In this document: one piece after another, positions 1-8,156 of the stretch
Layout: every line of letters starts with the position of its first letter
Position numbering within the stretch: the first letter of the stretch is position 1
Assembly: GCA_005772895.1 (NCBI GenBank)
Contig: SXIH01000035.1
Coordinates: 1-59,551 of the forward strand
Direction: 5' to 3'
Length of the DNA stretch: 59,551 bases
Source: Bacteroidota bacterium
GTDB taxonomy: Bacteria; Bacteroidota; Bacteroidia; 2-12-FULL-35-15
Program-made: the position numbers and the translations under genes
Notes under the pieces: generated by a model
Seen by the model: the letters and a program-made list of their open reading frames with translations, nothing else
Told to the model about the DNA's origin: nothing
Database searches by the model: none

Positions 1-201
1 ATTATTACAAAAGGGATGGTGGCTTTAATGATACGGGTTTTATCAAATCATACTCCTCAAGAAATTATTGATTCGAAATTGGATTTTATAGAAAAAATAG
101 GATTAACAAAACATCTTTCGCCAACGAGAAGCAATGGGTTGTTAAGTATGATTAAACAAATGAAGCTGGATGCTTTAGCTTATAAAAATAAGCTAGTTTA
201 A
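1..201 (+). CDS. sufE: SufE family Fe-S assembly protein (3' end)
   Basis: This is the C-terminal part of a cysteine desulfurase activator that passes sulfur from SufS to the SufBCD scaffold. The reading frame is open from base 1, so the gene begins outside the window. The visible residues include the family-typical run LSNHTPQEI, then a stretch FIEKIGL and HLSPTRSNGL, which is the end of the SufE fold; the catalytic cysteine would lie upstream. The next gene is sufT, consistent with a SUF locus. The stop codon TAA at 199-201 runs directly into an AAAGTT-rich repeat. Identity is clear from the SPTRSNGL motif; partner genes upstream cannot be seen. Confidence 0.9.
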   Translation: MITKGMVALMIRVLSNHTPQEIIDSKLDFIEKIGLTKHLSPTRSNGLLSMIKQMKLDALAYKNKLV

Positions 202-294
202 AGTTGAAAAGTTCAAAGTTCAAAGTTTGCTAACTGCAGATGAAGAATTTTGACCCACAACTTTAAACTAAAAAACTTTAAACTTTAAACTTTT
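199..294. repeat. AAAGTT(C/T)AAAGTT intergenic inverted repeat
   Basis: The sufE-sufT gap consists largely of short AAAGTTCAAAGTT units (about 200-229) and their reverse complements ACTTTAAACTTTAAAC (about 259-294). The arms could pair into an imperfect AT-rich hairpin. It begins at the sufE stop codon and ends at the sufT start. Such low-complexity repeat DNA recurs at gene 3' ends in this window. It may act as a weak terminator or be a selfish repeat; no function is shown. Confidence 0.6.
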
Positions 295-296
295 TT

Positions 297-626
297 ATGC
301 CTGCTATAATAAATACATACAATACTGAATTAACTCAAAAAGTAATCGATACAATTAAAACTTGTTACGATCCTGAAATTCCTGTTGATATTTGGGAACT
401 TGGCTTGATTTATGAAATCAATATCGATCAGGAAAACAATTTGATGGTGAAAATGACATTGACTTCACCTAGTTGTCCGGTTGCAGAAACATTGCCTCCA
501 GAAGTGGAAGATAAATTAAGAGATGTGGAAGGAATTCGTTCAGCAAAAATTGAATTAACGTTTGAACCGCCTTGGGAAAAAGAAATGATGAGTGAAGTGG
601 CACAATTGGAGTTGGGGTTTATGTAA
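297..626 (+). CDS. sufT: SufT/MIP18-type Fe-S assembly protein (DUF59)
   Basis: A 109-residue protein made almost wholly of the MIP18/DUF59 domain, used in maturation or carriage of Fe-S clusters in the cytosol. It shows the family signature CYDPEIPVDIWELGLIY near residue 23 and the TSPSCPVAE segment with the conserved cysteine near residue 62. The length matches stand-alone bacterial SufT proteins. It follows sufE by about 95 bp, in the same orientation, and DUF2480 (a common partner in Bacteroidota SUF loci) lies further down at 3403. The PaaD-like subfamily is the main alternative, but the SUF context argues against it. Confidence 0.9.
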   Translation: MPAIINTYNTELTQKVIDTIKTCYDPEIPVDIWELGLIYEINIDQENNLMVKMTLTSPSCPVAETLPPEVEDKLRDVEGIRSAKIELTFEPPWEKEMMSEVAQLELGFM

Positions 627-637
627 AAAGATATTAG

Positions 638-1165
638 ATGTTAGATATAAGATATAAGATTCTGTTATTAGTGTCTGTTGCCATTCTAACAATGTCATTT
701 TCTAACTATCAAAAAAACACCCCTAAAGAAACTACCGTTTATATTTTTCTTTCCGAAACTTGCCCGATTTGCCAGAGTTATACTTTAACGTTAAAAGAAC
801 TTCATAAAAAGTATAACTCAAAAATAAAATTTGTTGGAGTGTTTCCTAATTATTATGCCGATTCGGATAGTATACTTGCATTCAAAGAAAAATATTCTAT
901 TCCTTTTGAATTGATTATAGATAAAAATGCTGAGCTGACAAAACATTTTAAAGCAAGTATTACTCCTGAAGTTTTTGTTGAAACCGAAAGTGGAAAGTTA
1001 TTGTATTCTGGAAGAATTGATGATTCTTTTTATGCAATTGGAAAACGAAGAACCGTGATTACATCAACCGAATTGTCTGATGCATTAATACAAATTGTAT
1101 CTGGACACCCGGTTGCAATTCCCAAAACACAAGCTGTGGGCTGCATCATAAGCATCTCGAAATAA
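638..1165 (+). CDS. Exported thioredoxin-fold (redoxin) protein
   Basis: A 175-residue thioredoxin-like protein with an N-terminal membrane segment (about residues 8-22) and a redox pair in the motif TCPICQSY near residues 41-48. A cis-proline-like ITPEVF segment follows near residue 117, so a thiol-disulfide role in the periplasm is likely. It leads a co-directional trio with a secreted protein (1200) and a cytochrome c/copper monooxygenase fusion (1793). In related lineages redoxin and PHM-like domains occur together, so it may supply or protect redox cofactors for that enzyme (inference). The first codons overlap a TTAGATATAAGATATAAGAT-like low-complexity stretch, so the exact start is uncertain. 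Confidence 0.75.
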   Translation: MLDIRYKILLLVSVAILTMSFSNYQKNTPKETTVYIFLSETCPICQSYTLTLKELHKKYNSKIKFVGVFPNYYADSDSILAFKEKYSIPFELIIDKNAELTKHFKASITPEVFVETESGKLLYSGRIDDSFYAIGKRRTVITSTELSDALIQIVSGHPVAIPKTQAVGCIISISK

Positions 1166-1199
1166 ATGCTTATTTTTAATACTCATTAATAAAAGAAAC

Positions 1200-1790
1200 A
1201 TGAACCCAATCAAAATATTCAGTTATGTTATTCTGCTTTCTTTAAATTTTATTCTTACATCTTCTTTTATTAATCCGGGAGATGATAAAAAAAAGAAAAA
1301 GGAAAAAGAGATTGTTGACCCTTCTGAATTATATTCAATCGGAGAAATAAAAGCAATGGCAGCCGATAGCACTCCATATGGAACTTTTGTTGCGATAAGT
1401 AAAGAAATCATAAATAGAAAAGAAAACAAAATCACAATGAAATCGATTAGCATCGATCAGAAAGGTGAAACAACCGAATACAATTACACGATGAACATAA
1501 CCGATCCAACATTTACAATAATGGCGGATGACAGCTCTTATACAGGAACGGGGAAATTACATGGTTCTGAATGGAAATGGAGCAGCTGGAGTTATGTTAT
1601 CAATACAAAAAATCCTGTAGGAAAAATTGATGCGTACAATTATATTTCTTTAGTTGGTTTGGTTGTAAACAAGGCTTTTTACGGAGCGGATGGAAAATTA
1701 ACTGTTCGTTATAAAGAGCGTTACAAAGCAATTACAAAAGAACAATTCGAAATTTTATATTTACAAGTGTTAAAATGTTCTACTAAATAG
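1200..1790 (+). CDS. Secreted protein of unknown function
   Basis: A 196-residue protein with an N-terminal signal peptide (hydrophobic residues about 8-24) followed by a very lysine-rich linker (KKKKKEKE near residues 31-38). The rest is predicted beta-rich, with repeated Tyr/Trp/Ser positions such as GSEWKWSSWSY near residue 124. I do not recognise the family. It sits 34 bp after the redoxin gene and 2 bp before the cytochrome/monooxygenase gene, so the three are probably co-transcribed. An accessory role for the neighbouring enzyme is possible but not shown. Confidence 0.7.
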   Translation: MNPIKIFSYVILLSLNFILTSSFINPGDDKKKKKEKEIVDPSELYSIGEIKAMAADSTPYGTFVAISKEIINRKENKITMKSISIDQKGETTEYNYTMNITDPTFTIMADDSSYTGTGKLHGSEWKWSSWSYVINTKNPVGKIDAYNYISLVGLVVNKAFYGADGKLTVRYKERYKAITKEQFEILYLQVLKCSTK

Positions 1791-1792
1791 AA

Positions 1793-3316
1793 ATGAAGAA
1801 CTATTTCTACATACTATTCTTTATTCCTGTTTTTGTAAAAGCACAAACAACCTTTACAGAACATGTTGCTCCTATCATTTATAACAAATGTGCTTCATGT
1901 CATCATGCTGGAGGAATCGCGCCTTTACAATTTACCAGCTATGCAGAAATCAAAAAAAACATTGGAATGATTTCGATGGCGGCACTCGATCCAAAAAATA
2001 AATTTATGCCGCCATGGATGCCTGATACAAAATACAGCCATTTTATTGATGAGCGTGTGTTGACTGATAAAGAAACCGAAGCGATAAAAACATGGATTGA
2101 AGGAGGAATGGTACAAGGAGATATTGCTGCGGAACCCGACTTACCCTATTTTCCAAAAGGTGCCCAACTGGGAAAACCTGATTTAAGTGTTTCAATGAAA
2201 GAATCGTTCTTACATAAAGGAAATAACGAAGACGAATACAGAATATTTGTTTTGCCAACCAATATAAAAGAAGGACACAATGTGTCTGCCATAGAAATAG
2301 TTCCCGGGAATCCGAAAATTGCACATCACATTATTTTAGGATTAGATACAACACAATTTGCTGATGGCTTAGATGCAAAAGATGAAGGCTATGGCTATTC
2401 ACAATATGCAGGATTTGGTTTTTATCCAACGTATTATAATTGGAGCGGATGGGTGCCCGGACAAAAAACTAGATTTTTTCCTGATGGAATAAGTAATTAT
2501 GTTTTACCAAACTCAAAGGTGCTTTTGCAAATGCATTATGGTCCAACTCCAATTGATGCTTGGGATTCTACAACTGTAAATGTTTATTACAGCAAAAAAC
2601 CTGTTGATCGTTTTTTAAAAGGCTGGGTGATCAGTCCGAATGATATTAAAGATGGTCCGTTTTTTATTAAAGCTAACACCAAACCAACATTTCATGCACA
2701 ATACAAAGTAGTAGGCGATTACAGCTTGATTAACGTAACACCACATGCACATTGGTTAGGAAAAAAGTGGGAAGTATTTGCAGTTCATCCGAATGGCGAT
2801 ACAACTAATTTGATTCGCATAAACGATTGGGATTTTAACTGGCAGAATTTTTTCAGCTTCCCAAAATTCATCAAACTCGAAAAAGGAACAATTATATATT
2901 GTAACGTAACATACGACAACACAGAAAAAAATTACCGCAATCCCAATCGTCCGATTAAAAATGTAGCTTGGGGAGAAAGTGCAAAGGATGAAATGTTTTT
3001 GTTTTATTTTTCATATGTAGATTACAAACCAGGAGATGAAAACATTGACATAGCGGGAAGTATGAATTCATTTGATGCAATTTACAATGCAGAAAAAAAA
3101 TGCATTAACGTTTTTTATAATTTAGCAGAGAATACAGATGTAATAATAAAGTTATGTGATGCTAAAAACAAAGCAACCAATCTCATTAAAAACAAAGAAA
3201 CTGAAATAGGGAAACACGGAACACTTATCAGTACTGAGACATTAAAACCGGGAACGTATTGGTGTAAGTTTTCTACAGCAAATTATACAGAGAGTAAGAA
3301 GGTGGTGATACCATAA
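1793..3316 (+). CDS. Cytochrome c - PHM-like copper monooxygenase fusion
   Basis: A 507-residue exported protein. After a signal peptide (residues 1-17) comes a heme-binding CASCH motif at 33-37 in a cytochrome-c-like domain. A type II copper, ascorbate-dependent monooxygenase (PHM/DBM-like) region follows. Recognisable copper ligands are His178-His179 (AHHIIL), His248 (LQMHY), His318 and His320 (PHAHWLG), and Met401 in a DEM motif that matches the CuM methionine of PHM. Both copper sites therefore look intact. Members of the family hydroxylate C-H bonds using copper and an electron donor, and the fused heme may deliver electrons (inference). The substrate is unknown. The gene follows a redoxin and a secreted protein. 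Confidence 0.8.
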   Translation: MKNYFYILFFIPVFVKAQTTFTEHVAPIIYNKCASCHHAGGIAPLQFTSYAEIKKNIGMISMAALDPKNKFMPPWMPDTKYSHFIDERVLTDKETEAIKTWIEGGMVQGDIAAEPDLPYFPKGAQLGKPDLSVSMKESFLHKGNNEDEYRIFVLPTNIKEGHNVSAIEIVPGNPKIAHHIILGLDTTQFADGLDAKDEGYGYSQYAGFGFYPTYYNWSGWVPGQKTRFFPDGISNYVLPNSKVLLQMHYGPTPIDAWDSTTVNVYYSKKPVDRFLKGWVISPNDIKDGPFFIKANTKPTFHAQYKVVGDYSLINVTPHAHWLGKKWEVFAVHPNGDTTNLIRINDWDFNWQNFFSFPKFIKLEKGTIIYCNVTYDNTEKNYRNPNRPIKNVAWGESAKDEMFLFYFSYVDYKPGDENIDIAGSMNSFDAIYNAEKKCINVFYNLAENTDVIIKLCDAKNKATNLIKNKETEIGKHGTLISTETLKPGTYWCKFSTANYTESKKVVIP

Positions 3317-3317
3317 T

Positions 3318-3358
3318 GAGTAGGCAATTCAGCAGTTGGCAGTAGGCAATTAAAAAAG
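3318..3358. repeat. Dispersed repeat family 1 (GTAGGCAATT/GTAGACAATT)
   Basis: Built from GAGTAGGCAATT, CAGTTGG and CAGTAGGCAATTAAAAAAG units. It starts two bases after the stop codon of the copper monooxygenase gene. Related copies lie at 8073-8112, 30138-30272, 39186-39228, 39671-39716 and 41739-41780. Confidence 0.75.
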
Positions 3359-3370
3359 AAAAAAATGAGT

Positions 3371-3400
3371 GAATTTCTCGACTTCGCTCGAAATGACAAA
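3371..3400. repeat. Dispersed repeat family 2 (TCGACTTCGCTCGAAATGACA)
   Basis: A copy containing CTCGACTTCGCTCGAAATG, with an internal palindrome CGAC..GCTCG. It ends two bases before the ATG of the DUF2480 gene. Looser relatives with the core TTCGACTnCGCTCAG lie at 15209, 46923 (reverse) and 58020. Confidence 0.65.
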
Positions 3401-3402
3401 AA

Positions 3403-3915
3403 ATGGAAAATGAAATAATAAATAAAGTTTCGCAAAGCGGACTAGTGACCATTGACCTTGAGACGTTTTACCCTCAGGGAGAACGTGTATTGTTTGATAT
3501 CAAAGACCTTTTATTCCAAGGATTAATTCTGAAAGAAAAAGACTTTAGAGAATACATTAAAAATGAAAACTGGAATAAATACAAAGACAAATATGTTGCG
3601 TTGATTTGTTCAGCAGACGCTATTGTTCCAACCTGGGCGTATATGTTATTGGCAACACAATTGGAACCTATTGCGAAAAAAGTAGTCTTTGGAAATTTAG
3701 AAACACTAGAAACTATTCTTTACTCTGAAATTTTAAGTCAATTAAAAATAGATGAGTACAAAGATGCACGTATTGTTATAAAAGGCTGCGGAGATTTACC
3801 AGTTCCAAAAGCTGCCTATGTTCAAATCACAAGTATGCTTCGTCCCGTTGCAAAAAGTATTATGTATGGCGAACCTTGTTCTACGGTTCCTTTGTATAAG
3901 AAGGCGAAGGAGTAA
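3403..3915 (+). CDS. DUF2480 family protein
   Basis: A 170-residue cytosolic protein that I recognise as DUF2480, a family common in Bacteroidota and often found beside SUF Fe-S assembly genes. Visible hallmarks are the early DLETFYP motif (residues 18-24), the DIKDLLFQG(L) stretch, the central ADAIVPTWAYM segment and the C-terminal IKGCGDLPVP motif with conserved cysteine near residue 127. A second cysteine occurs in GEPCSTVPL near the C-terminus. Function is unknown; conserved cysteines plus neighbours sufE and sufT suggest a link to Fe-S or sulfur handling (inference). It is separated from sufT by the redoxin/monooxygenase trio. Confidence 0.85.
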   Translation: MENEIINKVSQSGLVTIDLETFYPQGERVLFDIKDLLFQGLILKEKDFREYIKNENWNKYKDKYVALICSADAIVPTWAYMLLATQLEPIAKKVVFGNLETLETILYSEILSQLKIDEYKDARIVIKGCGDLPVPKAAYVQITSMLRPVAKSIMYGEPCSTVPLYKKAKE

Positions 3916-3918
3916 AAA

Positions 3919-4362
3919 TTATTTTTTAACTCCTTTCATATCGCCATATTTATCAGCAATTAAGCCAAGCTCTTCGACAGAATAACGAATAAAAGTTTGG
4001 TCAGTAACAAATTCAAATTTTAATCTATTATCAAATTCATTTTGCTTTGAGAATGTTCCCTCAATTGTAACATGCCCCATTGTATCATATGATGCGAGAA
4101 ATTCCAAATTCCCTTCATAAGAAATAAATTTTGCCGTCCCAAATAAACTTTCGTTGCATTTTTTAAGTTCATTATAAAAATTAAATATTTCTCCTGTAGA
4201 CGTGTACATAGCTGATTTTACTGCAAAATCTCCTGATTTAATTTCGAGGGTTACTCTCACATCATATCCACCCCAATGAAAAGTTGTATCAGGAAAACCA
4301 AAGACTTCTGTAAACGTAATTGTTAAAAAGTCACCATTCCCCTTTATTGTAAAACCTTCCAC
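3919..4362 (-). CDS. Small WapI-like protein of unknown function
   Basis: A 147-residue beta-rich protein starting at GTG (4362-4360), five bases after the TAG of cphA. A GGAGG ribosome-binding sequence sits inside the last cphA codons, which supports this start and translational coupling. The pattern of alternating beta strands, the segment LEFLASYDTMGHVTIEG, and FVTDQTFIRYSVEEL near the end resemble the WapI family of small immunity-like proteins, but this is a weak resemblance. No toxin gene is nearby. Co-transcription with cyanophycin synthetase may be accidental. Confidence 0.55.
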   Translation of the reverse strand: MEGFTIKGNGDFLTITFTEVFGFPDTTFHWGGYDVRVTLEIKSGDFAVKSAMYTSTGEIFNFYNELKKCNESLFGTAKFISYEGNLEFLASYDTMGHVTIEGTFSKQNEFDNRLKFEFVTDQTFIRYSVEELGLIADKYGDMKGVKK

Positions 4363-4364
4363 TT

Positions 4365-6983
4365 CTACACCTCCTCCACTTCTTTATCTAAATGTTGTTG
4401 CACCACTTCAATTGCATTTGTAATTACATCACTTAATGCTGTAATGAACGTTCCTTCTTTTGCAATATTAATGGCATGTTTAATCGCATCTGTTTCTTTC
4501 GGAATAATTTCGTAGGTCACAGCTTTGTCAACCGATTTGATTCCATCAATAATTAAGTTGATGATTTCTTCTTCTGTTCTTCCACGTAAATGTTTTTCTT
4601 GTCGGATGATGATGTGATCAAACATTCTTGCAGCGATTACTGCACAATCTTTAATATCCGCATCTCTTCTATCTCCCACTCCTGCAATAATTCCAACTTT
4701 GTGTGAAGACTTGATGCTTTGTAAAAAATCTTCCACACCTAAATATCCGGAAGGGTTGTGTGCAAAGTCAATCATCACTTTAAATTTCTTAAAGTCGAAA
4801 ATATTCATTCGTCCTGGCGTTTGTGCTGCGCTCGGAATGAATGTCGCCAAGGAAGTTTTAATATCTTCCGTTTTGAATCCCCACAAATAACTTGCTAAGG
4901 TTGCAGCAAGCACATTCGCAATCATGAATTTTGCTTTTCCGTTTAATGTCAATGGAACATGTGTTGCTTTTTCTACACGCATTTTCCAATCACCTTTTTT
5001 AATAGTAATATATCCGTTTTCGTAGATGGCTGCAATTCCGCCAGCTCTGCAATGGTTTACAATTACATCGCAATGTTCGTTCATGCTGAAGTATGCAACT
5101 TTACAATCCAAATCTTTTGCAATCTCCACACAGTTTTCATCTTCCGCATTTAAAACAGCCCAGCCATCTTTTTTTACACTGTTTACAACAACAGCTTTTA
5201 CTCTTGCTAAATCTTTTAAATCGTGAATATCACTTAAACCCAAATGGTCTTCTTGTATGTTGGTAATGATTCCAATGTCACATCTGCTAAAGCCCAAACC
5301 GGAGCGAAGGATTCCACCACGTGCTGTTTCCAGAACTGCAAATTCAACAGTTGGATCTTTCAAAATAAATTCGGTACTCAACGGACCGGTTGTATCACCT
5401 TTTTCCAGCATGTGATTCTGCACATAAATTCCATCCGATGTTGTGAAGCCAACTTTGTATCCGTTATTTTTTACAATGTGTGCAATCAAACGTGTTGTTG
5501 TTGTTTTTCCGTTTGTCCCAGTAACAGCAATAATTGGAATGCGTGAAGGTTTTCCTAAAGGATAAAGCATATCAATTACAGGAGCTGCAACGTTACGCGG
5601 TAACCCTTCTGAGGGAGCTAAGTGCATTCTGAATCCCGGAGCTGCATTTACTTCTAAAATAACACCGCCATTTTCTTTTAATGATTGTGTTAAATTTTTT
5701 GCCATGATGTCGATTCCACAAACATCCAGTCCTATGACACGTGAAATTCTTTCTGCTAAAAATATATTTTCAGGATGCACCATATCGGTTACATCTATTG
5801 AAGTTCCACCAGTGCTTAAATTCGCAGTCGATTTTAAATAAACGATTTCTTTTGCAGGAGGAATACTTTCTAAAGTATAATTTTTCTTTTCCAACAAATC
5901 CATTGTATCTCTGTCGACAGTAATTTCGGTCAATACATTTTCGTGTCCGTACCCTCTGCGCGGATCTCTGTTTGTTTCATCAATCAATTGCTGAACCGTT
6001 TGTTTTCCGTCACCCACAACATTTGCAGGAACACGTTGTGCAGCTGCAACTAATTTGTTATCGATGACCAACATCCGGAAATCGAATCCGGTTACAAAAC
6101 GTTCAACAATAACTTTGCGGGAATATTTTTGTGCAAATGCTAATCCTGCAACAGCATCTTCCCATTTATTTACATTTATAGAAACACCTTTTCCGTGGTT
6201 TCCATCCAATGGTTTTAAAACAATCGGATAACCAATTCTTTTGATGGTTGACTCCAAATCTTCTTCATCCACACAGATATCGCCTTTAGCGACTGGAATA
6301 GAAGCTGCATCCAACATTTGTTTGGTTTGTTCTTTATTACAGGCAATATCCACAGCAATGTTGCTGGTTTTGCAGGTAATGGTTGCCTGAAAACGCATTT
6401 GATTTACACCATATCCTAATTGTACCAAAGAATTTGTACCCAAACGAATCCAAGGAATATCACGGGCAACCGCTTCGTCTACAATACTTCCGGTACTTGG
6501 CCCAAGGCGAACATCTTCACGGATTTCACGCATTTTTTTCAAGTCTGCCTGTAAATCATAAGGTGTATTGTCCACCAGCGACTGAGCAATTTGAACAGCT
6601 GATTCAGCAGCAAAAAGTCCTACTTTTTCTTCTACATAGCTAAAAACAACATTGTAAACTCCGGGAGTTTTAGTCTCGCGTGTACGTCCAAAACCCGTTT
6701 CCATTCCAGCCAAAGATTGTGTTTCAAGAGCAATATGTTCTATTACGTGTCCCATCCAAGTCCCACGTTCGATGCGTTGAAAGAATCCACCTCTCACTTC
6801 TTCGGAGCAACGGTGTTCTATCATAGTTGGAAACATGGCTTCCAGTCTTTCTCTAAAACCTTTGATTTTATTGGTCGGAAGAGCTTCTAATTCTTCCAAA
6901 TCCAATCTCATTTGAATCAATTTCTTTCTTCTAACACTCCAGATGTTTGGTCCGCGCAATGCTTGTACACTTAGTATTTTCAT
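4365..6983 (-). CDS. cphA: Cyanophycin synthetase
   Basis: An 872-residue enzyme, the usual length for CphA1, that makes cyanophycin (a poly-Asp backbone with Arg side chains) using ATP. An N-terminal domain (about 1-160) is followed by an ATP-grasp domain (about 215-470, with IVLKPLDGNHGKGV at 254-267 and LEVNAAPG near 443-450). A Mur-ligase-like domain begins with the P-loop GTNGKTTTT at 489-497. All landmarks look intact. It is divergent from cyanophycinase, with a shared 213-bp upstream region, so synthesis and breakdown are encoded side by side. The polymer stores nitrogen and carbon in the cytosol. No regulatory site could be assigned. Confidence 0.95.
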   Translation of the reverse strand: MKILSVQALRGPNIWSVRRKKLIQMRLDLEELEALPTNKIKGFRERLEAMFPTMIEHRCSEEVRGGFFQRIERGTWMGHVIEHIALETQSLAGMETGFGRTRETKTPGVYNVVFSYVEEKVGLFAAESAVQIAQSLVDNTPYDLQADLKKMREIREDVRLGPSTGSIVDEAVARDIPWIRLGTNSLVQLGYGVNQMRFQATITCKTSNIAVDIACNKEQTKQMLDAASIPVAKGDICVDEEDLESTIKRIGYPIVLKPLDGNHGKGVSINVNKWEDAVAGLAFAQKYSRKVIVERFVTGFDFRMLVIDNKLVAAAQRVPANVVGDGKQTVQQLIDETNRDPRRGYGHENVLTEITVDRDTMDLLEKKNYTLESIPPAKEIVYLKSTANLSTGGTSIDVTDMVHPENIFLAERISRVIGLDVCGIDIMAKNLTQSLKENGGVILEVNAAPGFRMHLAPSEGLPRNVAAPVIDMLYPLGKPSRIPIIAVTGTNGKTTTTRLIAHIVKNNGYKVGFTTSDGIYVQNHMLEKGDTTGPLSTEFILKDPTVEFAVLETARGGILRSGLGFSRCDIGIITNIQEDHLGLSDIHDLKDLARVKAVVVNSVKKDGWAVLNAEDENCVEIAKDLDCKVAYFSMNEHCDVIVNHCRAGGIAAIYENGYITIKKGDWKMRVEKATHVPLTLNGKAKFMIANVLAATLASYLWGFKTEDIKTSLATFIPSAAQTPGRMNIFDFKKFKVMIDFAHNPSGYLGVEDFLQSIKSSHKVGIIAGVGDRRDADIKDCAVIAARMFDHIIIRQEKHLRGRTEEEIINLIIDGIKSVDKAVTYEIIPKETDAIKHAINIAKEGTFITALSDVITNAIEVVQQHLDKEVEEV

Positions 6984-7199
6984 AAAAACGGTATTTTAAA
7001 AGTAGCTGTTTGCCTTTTAAATAGGCACAAATCGATGTAAGATAAAAGGAAATTTTCTGAAATCAAAGAAAATTCCGCCATCACTGAAATAATGCACAAT
7101 AACCTTTTAATAAATAACCAATTATTCCGAATAATATATTGGTATAAAAGTTATTTTTATGATATAAAACAAAACGTTCAAACTTAAAAAAACTGATTG

Positions 7200-8078
7200 A
7201 TGAATCCTAGAGGCAAACTAATCGTAATTGGGGGGGCTGTAGACAAAGGAAGTTTTACAGAAAAGAATTTCGACAAACAGGTAGAAAAAAATCTGAATTT
7301 TTTCGAAACCGGAATTTTGAAACGTTTGATTTTAGAATCTGTCTTACAGGAAGAATCTCAAATTGAAATTATTACTACTGCATCAAAAATTCCCAAAGAA
7401 GTAGGTCCGGAGTATGCAAAAGCATTGCAATATTTAGGTGCGAAAAATGTAAATGTATTACACATAGAAACACGGGAAGAGGCAATGGAAGAAAAGAATA
7501 TTGAACGCATTCGTAAGGCAGATGTGGTGATGTTTACCGGAGGAGATCAATTGCGTTTAACTTCTATTTTGGGAGGAACAGCCATTCATGATTTAATTTT
7601 ATATAAGTATCAGGAAGAGAATTTTATTTTTGCAGGAACATCTGCAGGAGCTGCTGCAGCTTCCAACAGTATGATTTATCAAGGGTCGAGCAGTGAAGCT
7701 TTATTAAAAGGTGAAGTAAAAATTACCAGTGGTTTGGGATTGATTGACCATGTTATTATCGATACACATTTTGTACACAGAGGAAGAATTGGTCGTTTGT
7801 TTCAGGCAGTAGTGAGCAATCCGCGTACGTTGGGAATTGGCTTGGGTGAAGACACAGGTCTATTAATCACAAATGGCGACTCCATGGAAGCAATTGGTTC
7901 AGGATTAATTATTTTAGTGGATGGCCGACACATCAAAGACACCAATTTAACACAAGTAGAAATGGGCAGTCCGATTTCTATAAAAAATTTAGTTGTACAT
8001 GTTATGAGTAAATTTGATCATTACGATTTTTCTAAACATGAAATGACTATTCATTCAGAGAAACATGTAAGTCAGTAG
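7200..8078 (+). CDS. cphB: Cyanophycinase
   Basis: A serine-type exopeptidase (peptidase family S51) that cuts cyanophycin into beta-Asp-Arg dipeptides. The nucleophile is Ser148 in FAGTSAGAAAAS (145-156), with the family motifs MFTGGDQLRL near 111 and a conserved DTHFVHRGR run near 194. I prefer the ATG at 7200 (MNPRGKL) over the TTG one codon upstream. It is divergent from cphA and co-directional with an isoaspartyl peptidase that can finish degradation. The last codons and the TAG stop lie in a dispersed repeat (family 1), suggesting the repeat has replaced the original 3' end. Confidence 0.94.
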   Translation: MNPRGKLIVIGGAVDKGSFTEKNFDKQVEKNLNFFETGILKRLILESVLQEESQIEIITTASKIPKEVGPEYAKALQYLGAKNVNVLHIETREEAMEEKNIERIRKADVVMFTGGDQLRLTSILGGTAIHDLILYKYQEENFIFAGTSAGAAAASNSMIYQGSSSEALLKGEVKITSGLGLIDHVIIDTHFVHRGRIGRLFQAVVSNPRTLGIGLGEDTGLLITNGDSMEAIGSGLIILVDGRHIKDTNLTQVEMGSPISIKNLVVHVMSKFDHYDFSKHEMTIHSEKHVSQ

Positions 8079-8112
8079 GCAATTTTGCAGTCGACAATAG
8101 ACAAGAAAAAAG
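8073..8112. repeat. Dispersed repeat family 1, overlapping cphB stop
   Basis: CAGTAGGCAATTTTGCAG followed by TCGACAATAGACAAGAAAAAAG. The TAG inside CAGTAGGC is the stop codon of cphB, so the repeat overlaps the coding end by six bases. Confidence 0.75.
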
Positions 8113-8115
8113 TCA

Positions 8116-8135
8116 ATCCCGATAGCTATCGGGAT
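8116..8135. repeat. Perfect 20-bp palindrome (CCCGATAGCTATCGGG core)
   Basis: ATCCCGATAGCTATCGGGAT is self-complementary over all 20 bases. It lies between cphB and the isoaspartyl peptidase gene. Related cores occur at 37230-37247 inside the UbiA gene and, with different loops, at 43681 and 48182-48264. It could fold into a small hairpin in mRNA but lacks a following T-run. Confidence 0.8.
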
Positions 8136-8156
8136 CAAAAGAAATAAAAAAAGAGA

